A stretch of 64,000 nucleotides of DNA from Arthrobacter sp. SO5 (lineage in GTDB: Bacteria > Actinomycetota > Actinomycetes > Actinomycetales > Micrococcaceae). Within the stretch, counting starts at the first letter, position 1; each line of letters begins with the position of its first letter. The notes beneath the pieces are model-generated. The model saw only the letters and a program-made list of their open reading frames with translations. It ran no database searches and was not told where the DNA came from. This document shows, one piece after another, positions 27,175 through 35,301 of this stretch. The stretch spans positions 51,228 to 115,227 of the forward strand of contig NZ_MQTQ01000053.1 in NCBI RefSeq assembly GCF_020532805.1, in the 5' to 3' direction. The translations under genes and the position numbers were made by a program.

Positions 27175-28869
27175 TTATCCCAGCAGCGCCCGCTTGAGGG
27201 TGTCCAGGCCTACCGACCCCATGTTGAGCGCCTTGGAGTGGAAGGCCTTGAGGTCGAAGCCGGGGCGGGATTCGAGCTCGGCGCGGATCTGCTCCCAGAG
27301 CCGCTGGCCCACCTTGTACGACGGCGCCTGCCCGGGCCAGCCGAGGTAGCGGGTGAACTCGAAGTTGAGCTGGCCCTCGCTGATGGCGAGGTTTTGCTTG
27401 AGGAACCCGTAGCCCTTCTCCGGCGTCCAGGTGCCGGAACCCCAGCGTTCGGGGACCTCCAACTCCAGGTGCACGCCAATGTCGAACACCACGCGGGCGG
27501 CCCGCATCCGCTGCATGTCCAGCATGCCCATGTGGTCGCCGGGATCCTTGAGGTAGCCCAGTTCCTGCATGAGCTTCTCCGCATAGAGCGCCCAGCCCTC
27601 GCCGTGCCCGGAGGTCCAGCAGACGTTGCGGCGCCACTTGTTGAGGAGCTCGCGCCGGTAGGTGGCTGTGGCGACTTGCAGGTGGTGGCCCGGGACGCCC
27701 TCGTGGTAGACCGTGGTGGTCTCGGCCCACGTGGTGAAGGTGTCCTCGCCCGGCGGCACGGACCACCACATCCGGCCCGGCCGGCTGAAGTCATCCGAGG
27801 GACCGGTGTAGTAGATGCCGCCTTCCTGGGTCGGGGCAATTTTGCACTCGAGGGTCTTCATGACGTCCGGGATGTCGAAGTGCACCCCGGCGAGATCGGC
27901 CACCGCCTTGTCCGAGAGCTCCTGCATCCAGGCCTTGAGGGCGTCGGTGCCTTTGAGCTGGCGGGCGGGATCGTTGTCCAGGATCTCCTTGGCTTCCTCG
28001 ATCGTGGCGCCCGGACGGATCTCGCCGGCCACGCGCTCCTGCTCGGCAATCAGGCGATCGAGTTCCTGCACGCCCCACGCGTAGGTTTCCTCGAGGTCCA
28101 CCGTGGCGCCCAGGAAGGCGCGGGAGGCCAGCGAGTAGCGCTCGCGGCCCACGGCGTCCTTGTCGGGGGCAACGGACAGCAACTCGGATTCGAGGAAGCC
28201 GGCCAGCCGGGAGTAGGCGACGCGCGCGGAGGCGGCGCCGGCGTCGAGCCTGGACTGCACGTCCTCGGGCAGCGGCCCTTCGGCGGTCTTGGCTTCGGCG
28301 GCCAGCTTGGCGAAGAAACCGTCCTCCGCGGCATGGTTGGTGGTCTGTTCGATCACGATCCTGACCTGGCGGGCGGCGGCAACTTTGCCGTTCTCCATGG
28401 CGGTGCGCAGTGACACGATGTAACCGTCCAGCGCGGCGGGGACGTTGTGCGCGCGTCCGGCGATGTGCTCCCACTGCGCCGCGGTATCCGTCGGCATGAG
28501 GTCGAAAATCGCGCGGATATCCTGGGCGGGGGAGGCGATGTTGTTCAGCTCGGCGAGGTCCCAGCCGGAGTCGTGGATTTCCAGCTCCAGGCCCAGTCGC
28601 TCGCGCATGGCGTCCAGCGTGACGGCGTCGACGTCGTCAGCCGGCTCCAGGCCGTCCAGGGCGGCGAGGGTCTCGCGGGCGGCGGCGGCGAATTCCTCCT
28701 GCCCGGCGGGGGAGAAGTCCTGGTATTCGGTCTCGTGCCCGGGCAGGCCGAGTTCGGTGGCGAAGCTGGGGTTCAGCCGGATCAGTGTGTCCGTGAAGGC
28801 GTCGGCTACGGCGTCGATGGCCGTTTGCGGGCGCCGGGGGGCAGTGTCTTCAGTGGTTTCGGTAGTCAC
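27175..28869 (-). CDS. DUF885 family putative metallopeptidase
   Basis: A 564-residue protein. TTVYHEGVPGHHLQVATATY is the HExxxH-like zinc motif conserved in DUF885. It is followed by SGHGEGWALYAEKLMQELGY, which supplies the glutamate ligand, and by GWPGQAPSYKVGQ near the C-terminus. No signal peptide is visible, so the enzyme is probably cytoplasmic. The family resembles M32-type carboxypeptidases; the substrate is unknown. The GTG start has TAGTCT 7 bases upstream and no ribosome-binding site. It is on the same strand as accE-accD but separated by 80 bases and its own promoter. Confidence 0.88.
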   Translation of the reverse strand: MTTETTEDTAPRRPQTAIDAVADAFTDTLIRLNPSFATELGLPGHETEYQDFSPAGQEEFAAAARETLAALDGLEPADDVDAVTLDAMRERLGLELEIHDSGWDLAELNNIASPAQDIRAIFDLMPTDTAAQWEHIAGRAHNVPAALDGYIVSLRTAMENGKVAAARQVRIVIEQTTNHAAEDGFFAKLAAEAKTAEGPLPEDVQSRLDAGAASARVAYSRLAGFLESELLSVAPDKDAVGRERYSLASRAFLGATVDLEETYAWGVQELDRLIAEQERVAGEIRPGATIEEAKEILDNDPARQLKGTDALKAWMQELSDKAVADLAGVHFDIPDVMKTLECKIAPTQEGGIYYTGPSDDFSRPGRMWWSVPPGEDTFTTWAETTTVYHEGVPGHHLQVATATYRRELLNKWRRNVCWTSGHGEGWALYAEKLMQELGYLKDPGDHMGMLDMQRMRAARVVFDIGVHLELEVPERWGSGTWTPEKGYGFLKQNLAISEGQLNFEFTRYLGWPGQAPSYKVGQRLWEQIRAELESRPGFDLKAFHSKALNMGSVGLDTLKRALLG

Positions 28870-28876
28870 CCGAAAG

Positions 28877-28882
28877 AGACTA
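28877..28882 (-). promoter_or_regulatory. -10 element of the DUF885 gene (leaderless)
   Basis: TAGTCT on the minus strand, 7 bases before the GTG at 28869. Confidence 0.55.
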
Positions 28883-28949
28883 GCCGGGCCACAGCGGTTA
28901 TGAAAGGGTTACTGAACTTTTCCCTCGGACACTCACGCTGCGGTGGAAT

Positions 28950-29204
28950 CTACCCGCGGCTGCGCTTCCACGAGCCGGGGCCGGGCCTGGGCGCCAGCTG
29001 CAGTTGCTGCCGGCGGACCCAGTGCCGGGCGCCCGGGTTCTCCGGCGCCGCGGGTTCGGCGCCGCCGAGGGACAGGACGACGGCGGTCAGTGCCGCCAGT
29101 TCCTCCGCCGTCGGCTCGCCCTTGACCACGGCAAAGACGGGCCCGGTGCTCTCCGCCGCTGGCTCAACCGCAGATACCTCCGCCGATTTTTCCGCCGGCG
29201 TCAC
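28950..29204 (-). CDS. accE: Acyl-CoA carboxylase epsilon subunit
   Basis: An 84-residue protein. [20 protein letters not shown] is the conserved core of actinobacterial AccE proteins, the small subunits that bind AccD and stimulate the complex. It ends in a basic Pro/Arg-rich tail with conserved tryptophans ([14 protein letters not shown]). Its GTG start overlaps the accD stop (GTGA), so translation is coupled and the stoichiometry is matched. Confidence 0.88.
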   Translation of the reverse strand: MTPAEKSAEVSAVEPAAESTGPVFAVVKGEPTAEELAALTAVVLSLGGAEPAAPENPGARHWVRRQQLQLAPRPGPGSWKRSRG

Positions 29205-30784
29205 AGCGGGATGTTCCCGTGCTTCTTGGCGGGCAGGCTGGCGCGCTTGTCCCGCAGGGCACGCAGTCCCTTGATGATCTGCACGCGGGTCTCGGACGGG
29301 GCGATGACGGCGTCGACGTAACCGAGCTGGGCGGCCTGGTACGGGTTGAGCAGCTCGTCCTCGTACTGCCGGATAACCTCGGCGCGCTTGGCCTCGACGT
29401 CCCCGCCGGTCTCGGCCACCGCGGCGAGTTCGCGGCGGTACAGGATGTTGACCGCGCCCTGGGCGCCCATGACGCCGATCTGGGCGGTGGGCCAGGCGAG
29501 GTTGAGGTCCGCACCCAGCTTCTTGGAGCCCATCACGATGTACGCTCCGCCGTAGGCCTTGCGGGTGATGACCGTCAGCTTGGGCACGGTGGCCTCGGCA
29601 AAGGCATAGAGGAGCTTCGCGCCGCGGCGGATAATGCCCTGGAACTCCTGGTCCTTGCCCGGCAGGAAGCCGGGCACATCCACCAGCGTGATGATCGGGA
29701 TGTTGAAGGCGTCGCAGTGCCGGACAAAGCGGGCGGCCTTCTCCGAGGCGGCGATGTCCAGGGTGCCGGCGAACTGCATGGGCTGGTTCGCGACGATGCC
29801 GACGGTGTGCCCTTCGACCCGGCCGTAGCCGATCATGACGTTCGGCGCGTAGAGCGACTGCATCTCCAGGAAGTGCGCATCGTCGACGACCTGCTCGATC
29901 ACCTTGCGCATGTCGTAGGGCTGGTTGGCGGAGTCCGGGATGAGGGCATCGAGGGCGAGGTCGTCGTCGTCGAGCTCCAGTTCCTGCTGGTGCTCCAGCA
30001 CGGGGGCTTCGGCGAGGTTGTTGGAGGGCAGGAAGTCCAGCAGTTCACGGACGAACTCGATCGCATCTGCCTCGTCGGCGGCGAGATAGGTGGAGGTTCC
30101 CGTGGTGGCGTTGTGCTGGCGCGCGCCGCCGAGGGTCTCCATGTCCACGTCCTCTCCCGTGACGGTCTTGATGACGTCCGGGCCGGTGATGAACATGTGC
30201 GAGGTCTTGTCCACCATGACCACAAAGTCGGTCAGGGCGGGGGAGTAGGCAGCGCCGCCGGCGGAGGGGCCCATGATGAGGGAGACCTGCGGGACGACGC
30301 CGGACGCGTGGACGTTGTTGCGGAAGATGTCCGCGAACATCGCCAGCGAGGCCACGCCTTCCTGGATGCGGGCGCCGCCGCCGTCGAGGATGCCGACCAC
30401 GGGGCAGCCGTTGCGCAGCGCGAACTCCTGGACCTTGACGATCTTCTCGCCGTTGACCTGGCTCAGCGAGCCGCCATAGACGGAGAAGTCCTGGCTGTAC
30501 ACCGCTACCGGGCGGCCGTCGACAGTGCCGTAGCCGGAGACCAGGCCGTCACCGAGCGGCTTCTTCTTCTCCATGCCGAAGGCGGTGGAGCGGTGCACGG
30601 CCAGCGCATCGAACTCGACGAAGGATCCGGCGTCCAGCAGCAGGTCGATGCGCTCGCGGGCCGTGTTCTTGCCCCGGGCATGCTGCTTCTGGATCGCTTC
30701 CGGGCCGGAGGGCTGCTCAGCACGGGCCTGGCGGTCGCGGAAGTCGGCAATCTTTCCCGCAGTCGTGGTCAGATCGTGGCTCAT
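29201..30784 (-). CDS. accD: Acyl-CoA carboxylase beta chain (carboxyltransferase)
   Basis: A 527-residue carboxyltransferase of the propionyl/acetyl-CoA type. It transfers CO2 from the carboxybiotin of the alpha chain to the acyl-Co[21 protein letters not shown] is the N-terminal crotonase-like oxyanion loop, and [17 protein letters not shown] and [21 protein letters not shown] are the paired acyl-CoA and biotin pockets. I chose the ATG at 30784, with GGAG 7-8 bases upstream, over the preceding TTG. It is cotranscribed with accE. Confidence 0.96.
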   Translation of the reverse strand: MSHDLTTTAGKIADFRDRQARAEQPSGPEAIQKQHARGKNTARERIDLLLDAGSFVEFDALAVHRSTAFGMEKKKPLGDGLVSGYGTVDGRPVAVYSQDFSVYGGSLSQVNGEKIVKVQEFALRNGCPVVGILDGGGARIQEGVASLAMFADIFRNNVHASGVVPQVSLIMGPSAGGAAYSPALTDFVVMVDKTSHMFITGPDVIKTVTGEDVDMETLGGARQHNATTGTSTYLAADEADAIEFVRELLDFLPSNNLAEAPVLEHQQELELDDDDLALDALIPDSANQPYDMRKVIEQVVDDAHFLEMQSLYAPNVMIGYGRVEGHTVGIVANQPMQFAGTLDIAASEKAARFVRHCDAFNIPIITLVDVPGFLPGKDQEFQGIIRRGAKLLYAFAEATVPKLTVITRKAYGGAYIVMGSKKLGADLNLAWPTAQIGVMGAQGAVNILYRRELAAVAETGGDVEAKRAEVIRQYEDELLNPYQAAQLGYVDAVIAPSETRVQIIKGLRALRDKRASLPAKKHGNIPL

Positions 30785-31044
30785 CAAGTATCTCCGGCTC
30801 TGTTGCTGGTTATTCTGGCGTTCAGTGGCGCTTCCCCGCGGGGCGGTTTAGTCGGATTCCGCAAATTCCGGCGAATCCTGCGGGCCATGATGGCAAGTCT
30901 AGTGACGGACGCGGCCCAGACCGCTGTAGAAACCCTACAATTTTCGCTCCTACCCTCACGGTGACCGCAACGGGCGGCCGGGCAGAGTGCAGTGCAGTGC
31001 GGCAGCGCGGCAGTGCGGCAGTGCGGGGCGGCGGCACGCCCGCA

Positions 31045-31064
31045 ATGTTACTCGTGAGTAACAT
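31045..31064 (+). promoter_or_regulatory. TetR-type operator in the SDR promoter
   Basis: A 20-bp palindrome ATGTTACTC-GT-GAGTAACAT with 9-bp perfect arms lies where the -35 region of the SDR promoter should be. The TTACTC-nn-GAGTAA core is the kind of site bound by TetR-family regulators of lipid metabolism. The cognate regulator is not next to it. Confidence 0.7.
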
Positions 31065-31072
31065 AAGTCGGC

Positions 31073-31078
31073 TAGAGT
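31073..31078 (+). promoter_or_regulatory. -10 element of the SDR gene (leaderless)
   Basis: TAGAGT, 6 bases before the ATG at 31085 and 8 bases after the palindromic operator. Confidence 0.6.
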
Positions 31079-31084
31079 GTCCTC

Positions 31085-31990
31085 ATGACTTCGAGCAATG
31101 ATGCTTCGGGCACCGCCCCTCACTCCCAGCAACCAGGGCCGTACCAGGCCGCCGGTTCCCTCCAGGGCCGCACCATCCTCATCTCCGGGGGGAGCCGCGG
31201 CATCGGCCTGGCAATCGCCACCCGCGCCGCGCAGGACGGTGCCAACATCGTCCTGATGGCCAAGACCGGCCAGCCGCACGCCAAGCTGGCGGGCACGGTG
31301 TACTCCGCCGCCGAACAGATCGAGGCGGCCGGCGGACAGGCGCTGCCGCTGGTCGGCGATGTGCGCAATGACGACGACGTCGCCGGGGCGGTTGCCGCCG
31401 CCGTCGAACGTTTCGGCGGGATCGACATCGTCATCAACAACGCCTCCGCGATCGACCTGTCCAAGACCGACCACGTCGACATGAAGCGCTACGACCTCAT
31501 GCAGGACATCAACGTCCGCGGCACGTTCCTGCTCTCCAAGCTGGCCCTGCCCGCGCTGCGGGAGTCCGGCGCCGGGCAGATCCTGACACTGTCCCCGCCG
31601 CTGAACCTCGATCCCAAATGGGCCGGCATGCACCTGGCGTACACCATGGCCAAGTACGGCATGAGCCTGACCACCCTGGGCCTGGCCGAGGAACTCAAGG
31701 TGGACGGCGTCAGCGTCAACTCCCTATGGCCCTGCACCCTGATCGACACCGCCGCCATCCGCAACATGCCGGGCGGGGAACAGATCGTCAAGGGTGCCCG
31801 CGGCCCCGGGATCATGGCGGACGCGGCGCATGCCGTGCTGACGAACAGCAACGCGATCCCGGAATCGGGCAGCTGGAGCGGAAACTTCTACACCGACGAG
31901 CAGGTCCTGGCCGCTGCCGGCGTCACGGACTTCAGCCCGTACAGCCTCGGCGCGCCGGAAAACCGGCTGGTGCCTGACATTTTCCTCTGA
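31085..31990 (+). CDS. SDR family oxidoreductase (HSDL2-like)
   Basis: A 301-residue short-chain dehydrogenase. ILISGGSRGIGLAIA is the NAD(P)-binding loop, VINNASAIDL the NNAG-type motif and AYTMAKYGM the catalytic YxxxK. LTLSPPLNLDPKWAG after the catalytic serine is the pattern of the hydroxysteroid dehydrogenase-like 2 (HSDL2) group, which is linked to fatty-acid or sterol metabolism. The first 28 residues are an extra polar extension. It is divergent from accD and under a palindromic operator typical of lipid-responsive TetR repressors. Confidence 0.88.
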   Translation: MTSSNDASGTAPHSQQPGPYQAAGSLQGRTILISGGSRGIGLAIATRAAQDGANIVLMAKTGQPHAKLAGTVYSAAEQIEAAGGQALPLVGDVRNDDDVAGAVAAAVERFGGIDIVINNASAIDLSKTDHVDMKRYDLMQDINVRGTFLLSKLALPALRESGAGQILTLSPPLNLDPKWAGMHLAYTMAKYGMSLTTLGLAEELKVDGVSVNSLWPCTLIDTAAIRNMPGGEQIVKGARGPGIMADAAHAVLTNSNAIPESGSWSGNFYTDEQVLAAAGVTDFSPYSLGAPENRLVPDIFL

Positions 31991-32048
31991 GTTTCCTGCG
32001 GATCCGGGCTCGGGCCGGTTCGCCCCGGACGCCGGTGCGGTAACTCGG

Positions 32049-32054
32049 TAGGAT
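32049..32054 (+). promoter_or_regulatory. -10 element of birA (leaderless)
   Basis: TAGGAT, 7 bases before the ATG at 32062. Confidence 0.6.
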
Positions 32055-32061
32055 TCTAAGC

Positions 32062-33021
32062 ATGGAAGCCGCGCAGGAAGCCCCGGAACGTCCGCCCCTT
32101 GACCTGAATGAACTCAGCGACGAGGGGTTCCTGTCCGCCACTGGCATTCCGCAGCTCACAGTGGTGGAGTCCACCGGATCCACCAACGCGGATCTGCTGC
32201 GCGGTGTCACCGAGGATCCCAGCGCCTACCCTGACCTCACCGTGCTGGCCGCCGAATACCAGAGCGCTGCCCGCGGCCGCCTGGACCGCCGCTGGGAAGC
32301 ACCCGCCCGCAGCTCCGTCTCTGTCTCGCTGGTGCTCCGTCCGGTCAACGCCGAGGGCCGGCCGCTGCCCACCCAAAGCTACTCCTGGCTTTCGCTGCTC
32401 GCGGCCCTGGCCCTCCGGGAGGCGCTCCTGGACACGGCAGGTCTCCCCGCCGAGCTCAAATGGCCCAACGACGTGCTGGTCCGCGGCAAGAAGATCGCCG
32501 GCATCCTCGCCCAGCTTGGGCCGCTGGACGCCGGCGCGGTGCCTCCGGTGGTGCTCGGCACCGGGCTGAACGTCACCCTCACCGGGGCCGAACTGCCGGT
32601 CCCCACCGCCACCTCCGTGCTCCTGGAACACCCGACGACGGCGGACCGGACGCTCCTGCTGAAGAGCTATCTCTCCCGTTTCGCCACGCTCTACCGCAGC
32701 TTCTGCAACGCCGACGGCGACCCCACCGCCGGAATGTCCGGCGGCCCCTCGCTGCATAAGCGGGTGGAGCACCTCCTGACCACCCTCGGCAAGCAGGTGC
32801 GCGCCCAGCTCCCCGGCGACCACGAAATCATCGGCCATGCCACGCGCCTGGACGACTACGGTTCCCTCATGGTGGTTGACGCCGGGGGCCACGAGCACGT
32901 GGTCACCGCCGGCGACGTGGTGCACCTGCGTCCGTGGACTCCGCCGGGGCAGGGGAACGAGGGCACCGGCGGGAACTCCGGCGGAAAGAGCGCCCGCAGC
33001 GACGAAAGCGGCTATGCGTAA
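32062..33021 (+). CDS. birA: Biotin-[acetyl-CoA-carboxylase] ligase
   Basis: A 319-residue biotin protein ligase that activates biotin with ATP and attaches it to the carrier lysine of the carboxylase alpha chain. ESTGSTNADLL begins the ligase domain, ARGRLDRRWEAP is the biotinoyl-AMP loop (GRGRxxRxW variant) and LKWPNDVLV the KWPND motif. A C-terminal SH3-like domain (HATRLDDYGSLMVVD) follows. There is no N-terminal DNA-binding domain, so it is the monofunctional, non-repressor type. The stop overlaps the next gene by 8 bases. Confidence 0.95.
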   Translation: MEAAQEAPERPPLDLNELSDEGFLSATGIPQLTVVESTGSTNADLLRGVTEDPSAYPDLTVLAAEYQSAARGRLDRRWEAPARSSVSVSLVLRPVNAEGRPLPTQSYSWLSLLAALALREALLDTAGLPAELKWPNDVLVRGKKIAGILAQLGPLDAGAVPPVVLGTGLNVTLTGAELPVPTATSVLLEHPTTADRTLLLKSYLSRFATLYRSFCNADGDPTAGMSGGPSLHKRVEHLLTTLGKQVRAQLPGDHEIIGHATRLDDYGSLMVVDAGGHEHVVTAGDVVHLRPWTPPGQGNEGTGGNSGGKSARSDESGYA

Positions 33022-33619
33022 AGAGCTCCTCCCGGGCGAGCAAGTGATTGTGGTGACCCGCCCGCAGCCCCGGACCCTGATTGTTCCGGCGCTGGTGTTC
33101 ATTGCTGTTCCTGCCCTGGCCGCCTATGCCTGCGCCTGGATTGTGAAGGGCGGCCCGGCCAGGCTGGCCCCGATCATCGCGAAGGAGACGAAGGACCAGA
33201 CTCCGTGGCTGATCGGAGTCTGCGTGGGAGTGGCTGCCTGGGTGCTGCTGGGCTACTGCCTGCCCCGGGTCATGTCCTGGCACGCCACGAGGTACACCCT
33301 GACCAGCCAGCGGCTCATTGCCCGGTACGGCATGCTCAGGCGGCGCGACCAGCAGGTTTCGCTGCCCGCCGTCCGACATGTGGTCATCCATCAGTCGTTG
33401 CTCCAACGCTTAGTGCGTTCAGGGAACATATCCTTGGATACCGGGTACCCCTCCAGCACGGTGGTTCCCGACGTCCCGGAAGCCGCGACGTTCCGAAATT
33501 ACCTTCTCGACGCCATCAACGACCTCCCGCGGGAGGCTCCTGGGGCCGGAGACCTGATGCACAACCCCGATGCGGCCTGGCCGTGGGAGACGAGAGAAGG
33601 TGGAAGAGATGAGCGCTGA
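33014..33619 (+). CDS. PH-domain (bPH2) membrane protein
   Basis: A 201-residue protein with two transmembrane helices (about residues 22-44 and 66-88) followed by a bacterial PH domain. HATRYTLTSQRLIARYGMLRR is the start of that domain, and QVSLPAVRHVVIHQSLLQR and GNISLDTG continue it. An orthologous gene follows birA in mycobacteria (Rv3278c position). It overlaps both birA upstream (8 bases) and the cyclase downstream (11 bases), so the three genes are co-translated. Function unknown. Confidence 0.88.
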   Translation: MRKELLPGEQVIVVTRPQPRTLIVPALVFIAVPALAAYACAWIVKGGPARLAPIIAKETKDQTPWLIGVCVGVAAWVLLGYCLPRVMSWHATRYTLTSQRLIARYGMLRRRDQQVSLPAVRHVVIHQSLLQRLVRSGNISLDTGYPSSTVVPDVPEAATFRNYLLDAINDLPREAPGAGDLMHNPDAAWPWETREGGRDER

Positions 33620-34961
33620 AAACGTTGACCGGGCAACCGGACTCCTGGCCGAAGAACCGTCCCAGGTTACGGACGCCGTCGTCGAGACCGCCAGCCTTGA
33701 AGCAGCCGTCCTCGATTCCGCCGCCGAAAACATCAGCGGCGGGCAGCCCGCCGTCGACCCAGCCGCCGACACCGCGGAAGTTGCCGCCGTGGACGTTGCC
33801 GCCGCGGAACCCGACGACGCCGATTCCGTCGACGCCGACTCGGACCCCGCCGACGCCGACACCGAAGCAGCCCCCGAAGGCACCCAGGCACCGGCCGCCG
33901 CGCCGCCCACCGGCACCATGTCAGCCGAACGCGTGGCCTTGAAGGCCCTGGAGCAACGGCTCCTCGGCGGGGAGCGCAAGCTCCGCCGCCGCGAGGTGGC
34001 CGCCGGCGCCGGGCTGTCCCTGCTGTCCGCCCGGAAACTCTGGCGTGCACTGGGCTTTCCCAACATCGGGGACGAGGATGTTGCCTTCACCGAAAACGAC
34101 CAGTCCGCGCTGAACACCATCGTGGACCTGGTCCGGGCCGGGAAACTCACCGAGGAAGCCGCGATTTCCGTCACCCGCGCGATCGGCCAGATGACGGACC
34201 GCATGGTGGTGTGGCAGATCGAGGCCCTCGTGGAGGACCTGGTCCACCAGCAGGACCTGACGGACGCCGTGGCCCGCAAGCGACTGGTCAGCGAGCTGCC
34301 GTCCCTCGTGGACGCGCTCGAGGACATGCTGGCCTACTCCTGGCGGCGCCAGCTCAACGCCGGGGTCCAGCGACTGGCCGTCCGGGCCGAGGCTGGTCTG
34401 GCGTCCAGCGAGGAAGGGCGCGAAGGGGACGAGGACGACGCACCCCTGCCGCTGGCCCGTGCGGTGGGATTCGCGGACCTGGTCTCCTATACAAGCCTGT
34501 CCCGCCGGATGAACGAAAAGACGCTGGCGCAGCTGGTGCAGCGCTTCGAGAACAAGTGCGCCGAGATCATTTCCGTCGGCGGCGGGCGCCTGGTGAAAAC
34601 GGTGGGCGATGAAGTCCTTTATATTGCCGAAACGCCGGCGGCGGGCGCCGAGATCTCGCTGGCCCTGTGCCAGGCCTTCACCGAGGACGAGATCCTGCCT
34701 GAGGCGCGGGTCGCCATGGTCTGGGGCCGCATCCTCTCCCGCCTGGGCGACATCTACGGGCCCACGGTGAACCTCGCGGCGCGGTTGACCGCCTTGGCCG
34801 ACCCGGGAACCGTTCTGGTGGACTCCATGACCGCAGCCGCCCTGGAAAACGACGAACGCTTCGTGCTGCTGCCCCGGCCGGCTGAGGATGTGCGGGGATT
34901 CGGCGAAATCCACCCGGTCCAGCTGCTGCGCGGAAGCGGCCGCGGACTGGTTCTTGACTAG
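33609..34961 (+). CDS. Class III adenylate/guanylate cyclase
   Basis: A 450-residue soluble enzyme. Residues 1-105 are an acidic Ala/Asp/Glu-rich disordered region. Residues about 105-270 form a helical regulatory domain resembling the autoinhibitory domain of Rv1264-type cyclases. Residues 285-450 form the catalytic domain, with metal-binding VGFADLVSYT, the GGGRLVKTVGDEVLYI loop that carries the second metal aspartate, and YGPTVNLAARLTALA with the conserved Asn and Arg. Catalysis looks intact. The ATG at 33609 overlaps the PH-domain gene. Whether ATP or GTP is preferred cannot be settled by eye. Confidence 0.9.
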   Translation: MSAENVDRATGLLAEEPSQVTDAVVETASLEAAVLDSAAENISGGQPAVDPAADTAEVAAVDVAAAEPDDADSVDADSDPADADTEAAPEGTQAPAAAPPTGTMSAERVALKALEQRLLGGERKLRRREVAAGAGLSLLSARKLWRALGFPNIGDEDVAFTENDQSALNTIVDLVRAGKLTEEAAISVTRAIGQMTDRMVVWQIEALVEDLVHQQDLTDAVARKRLVSELPSLVDALEDMLAYSWRRQLNAGVQRLAVRAEAGLASSEEGREGDEDDAPLPLARAVGFADLVSYTSLSRRMNEKTLAQLVQRFENKCAEIISVGGGRLVKTVGDEVLYIAETPAAGAEISLALCQAFTEDEILPEARVAMVWGRILSRLGDIYGPTVNLAARLTALADPGTVLVDSMTAAALENDERFVLLPRPAEDVRGFGEIHPVQLLRGSGRGLVLD

Positions 34962-35012
34962 GGTCCCGGACGAGGGTCCCGGACGAGGGTCCCGGACGAG
35001 GGTCCCGGACGA
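34961..35012 (+). repeat. Four perfect 13-bp tandem repeats
   Basis: The unit GGGTCCCGGACGA occurs four times without change (34961, 34974, 34987, 35000), starting on the last base of the cyclase stop codon and followed by GGACCCGG. Each unit contains GTCC/GGAC arms and could form small stems. Copy number is likely variable between strains. Confidence 0.95.
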
Positions 35013-35100
35013 GGACCCGGCACGCTCCGCGCGGGGCTCCCGGACTGCGCACGCACCGGCCCCGGAACGCCGCCGGCGGGCATTCCAGCCCGATCCCCGG

Positions 35101-35106
35101 TAGTAT
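35101..35106 (+). promoter_or_regulatory. Candidate -10 of the 47-aa ORF/PP2C operon
   Basis: TAGTAT, 51 bases before the ATG at 35158; the message would have a short leader with a GGGGAGG ribosome-binding site. Confidence 0.45.
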
Positions 35107-35157
35107 CCCGGTAACGCACGGCCCGGCCGCGGGCCACGGACAAGGGGAGGTCCCGGC

Positions 35158-35301
35158 ATGCCGAGCACGCTTGGGCTGATTCCCGCCGTCACCACACCGG
35201 ACGCGATCCGGACCGCCCTTGCGGCGGGGGAGCCCGCCCACGTCCGCGCAGGTTCCACCGTCCACTTCGGTGACCGCTCCTTCTACCTAGGACAGGCATG
35301 A
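35158..35301 (+). CDS. 47-residue ORF translationally coupled to the PP2C gene
   Basis: A 47-residue protein, MPSTLGLIPAVTTPDA to FGDRSFYLGQA. A very strong GGGGAGG ribosome-binding site lies 7 bases before the ATG, and the TGA overlaps the ATG of the phosphatase gene (ATGA). Together these support real translation. It has no membrane segment or known motif. It could be a small regulator or partner of the phosphatase, or a leader ORF that only couples translation. Confidence 0.65.
   Translation: MPSTLGLIPAVTTPDAIRTALAAGEPAHVRAGSTVHFGDRSFYLGQA

Noticed and set aside
27038..27769. A minus-strand ORF with an AHVGSSRQCFSKTL-like end
   Set aside because: The peptide comes from reading through the palindrome at 27091; it is a common artefact of such elements, not a gene.
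34961..35012. Possible CRISPR array
   Set aside because: The 13-bp units abut each other with no spacers, and no cas genes are present.
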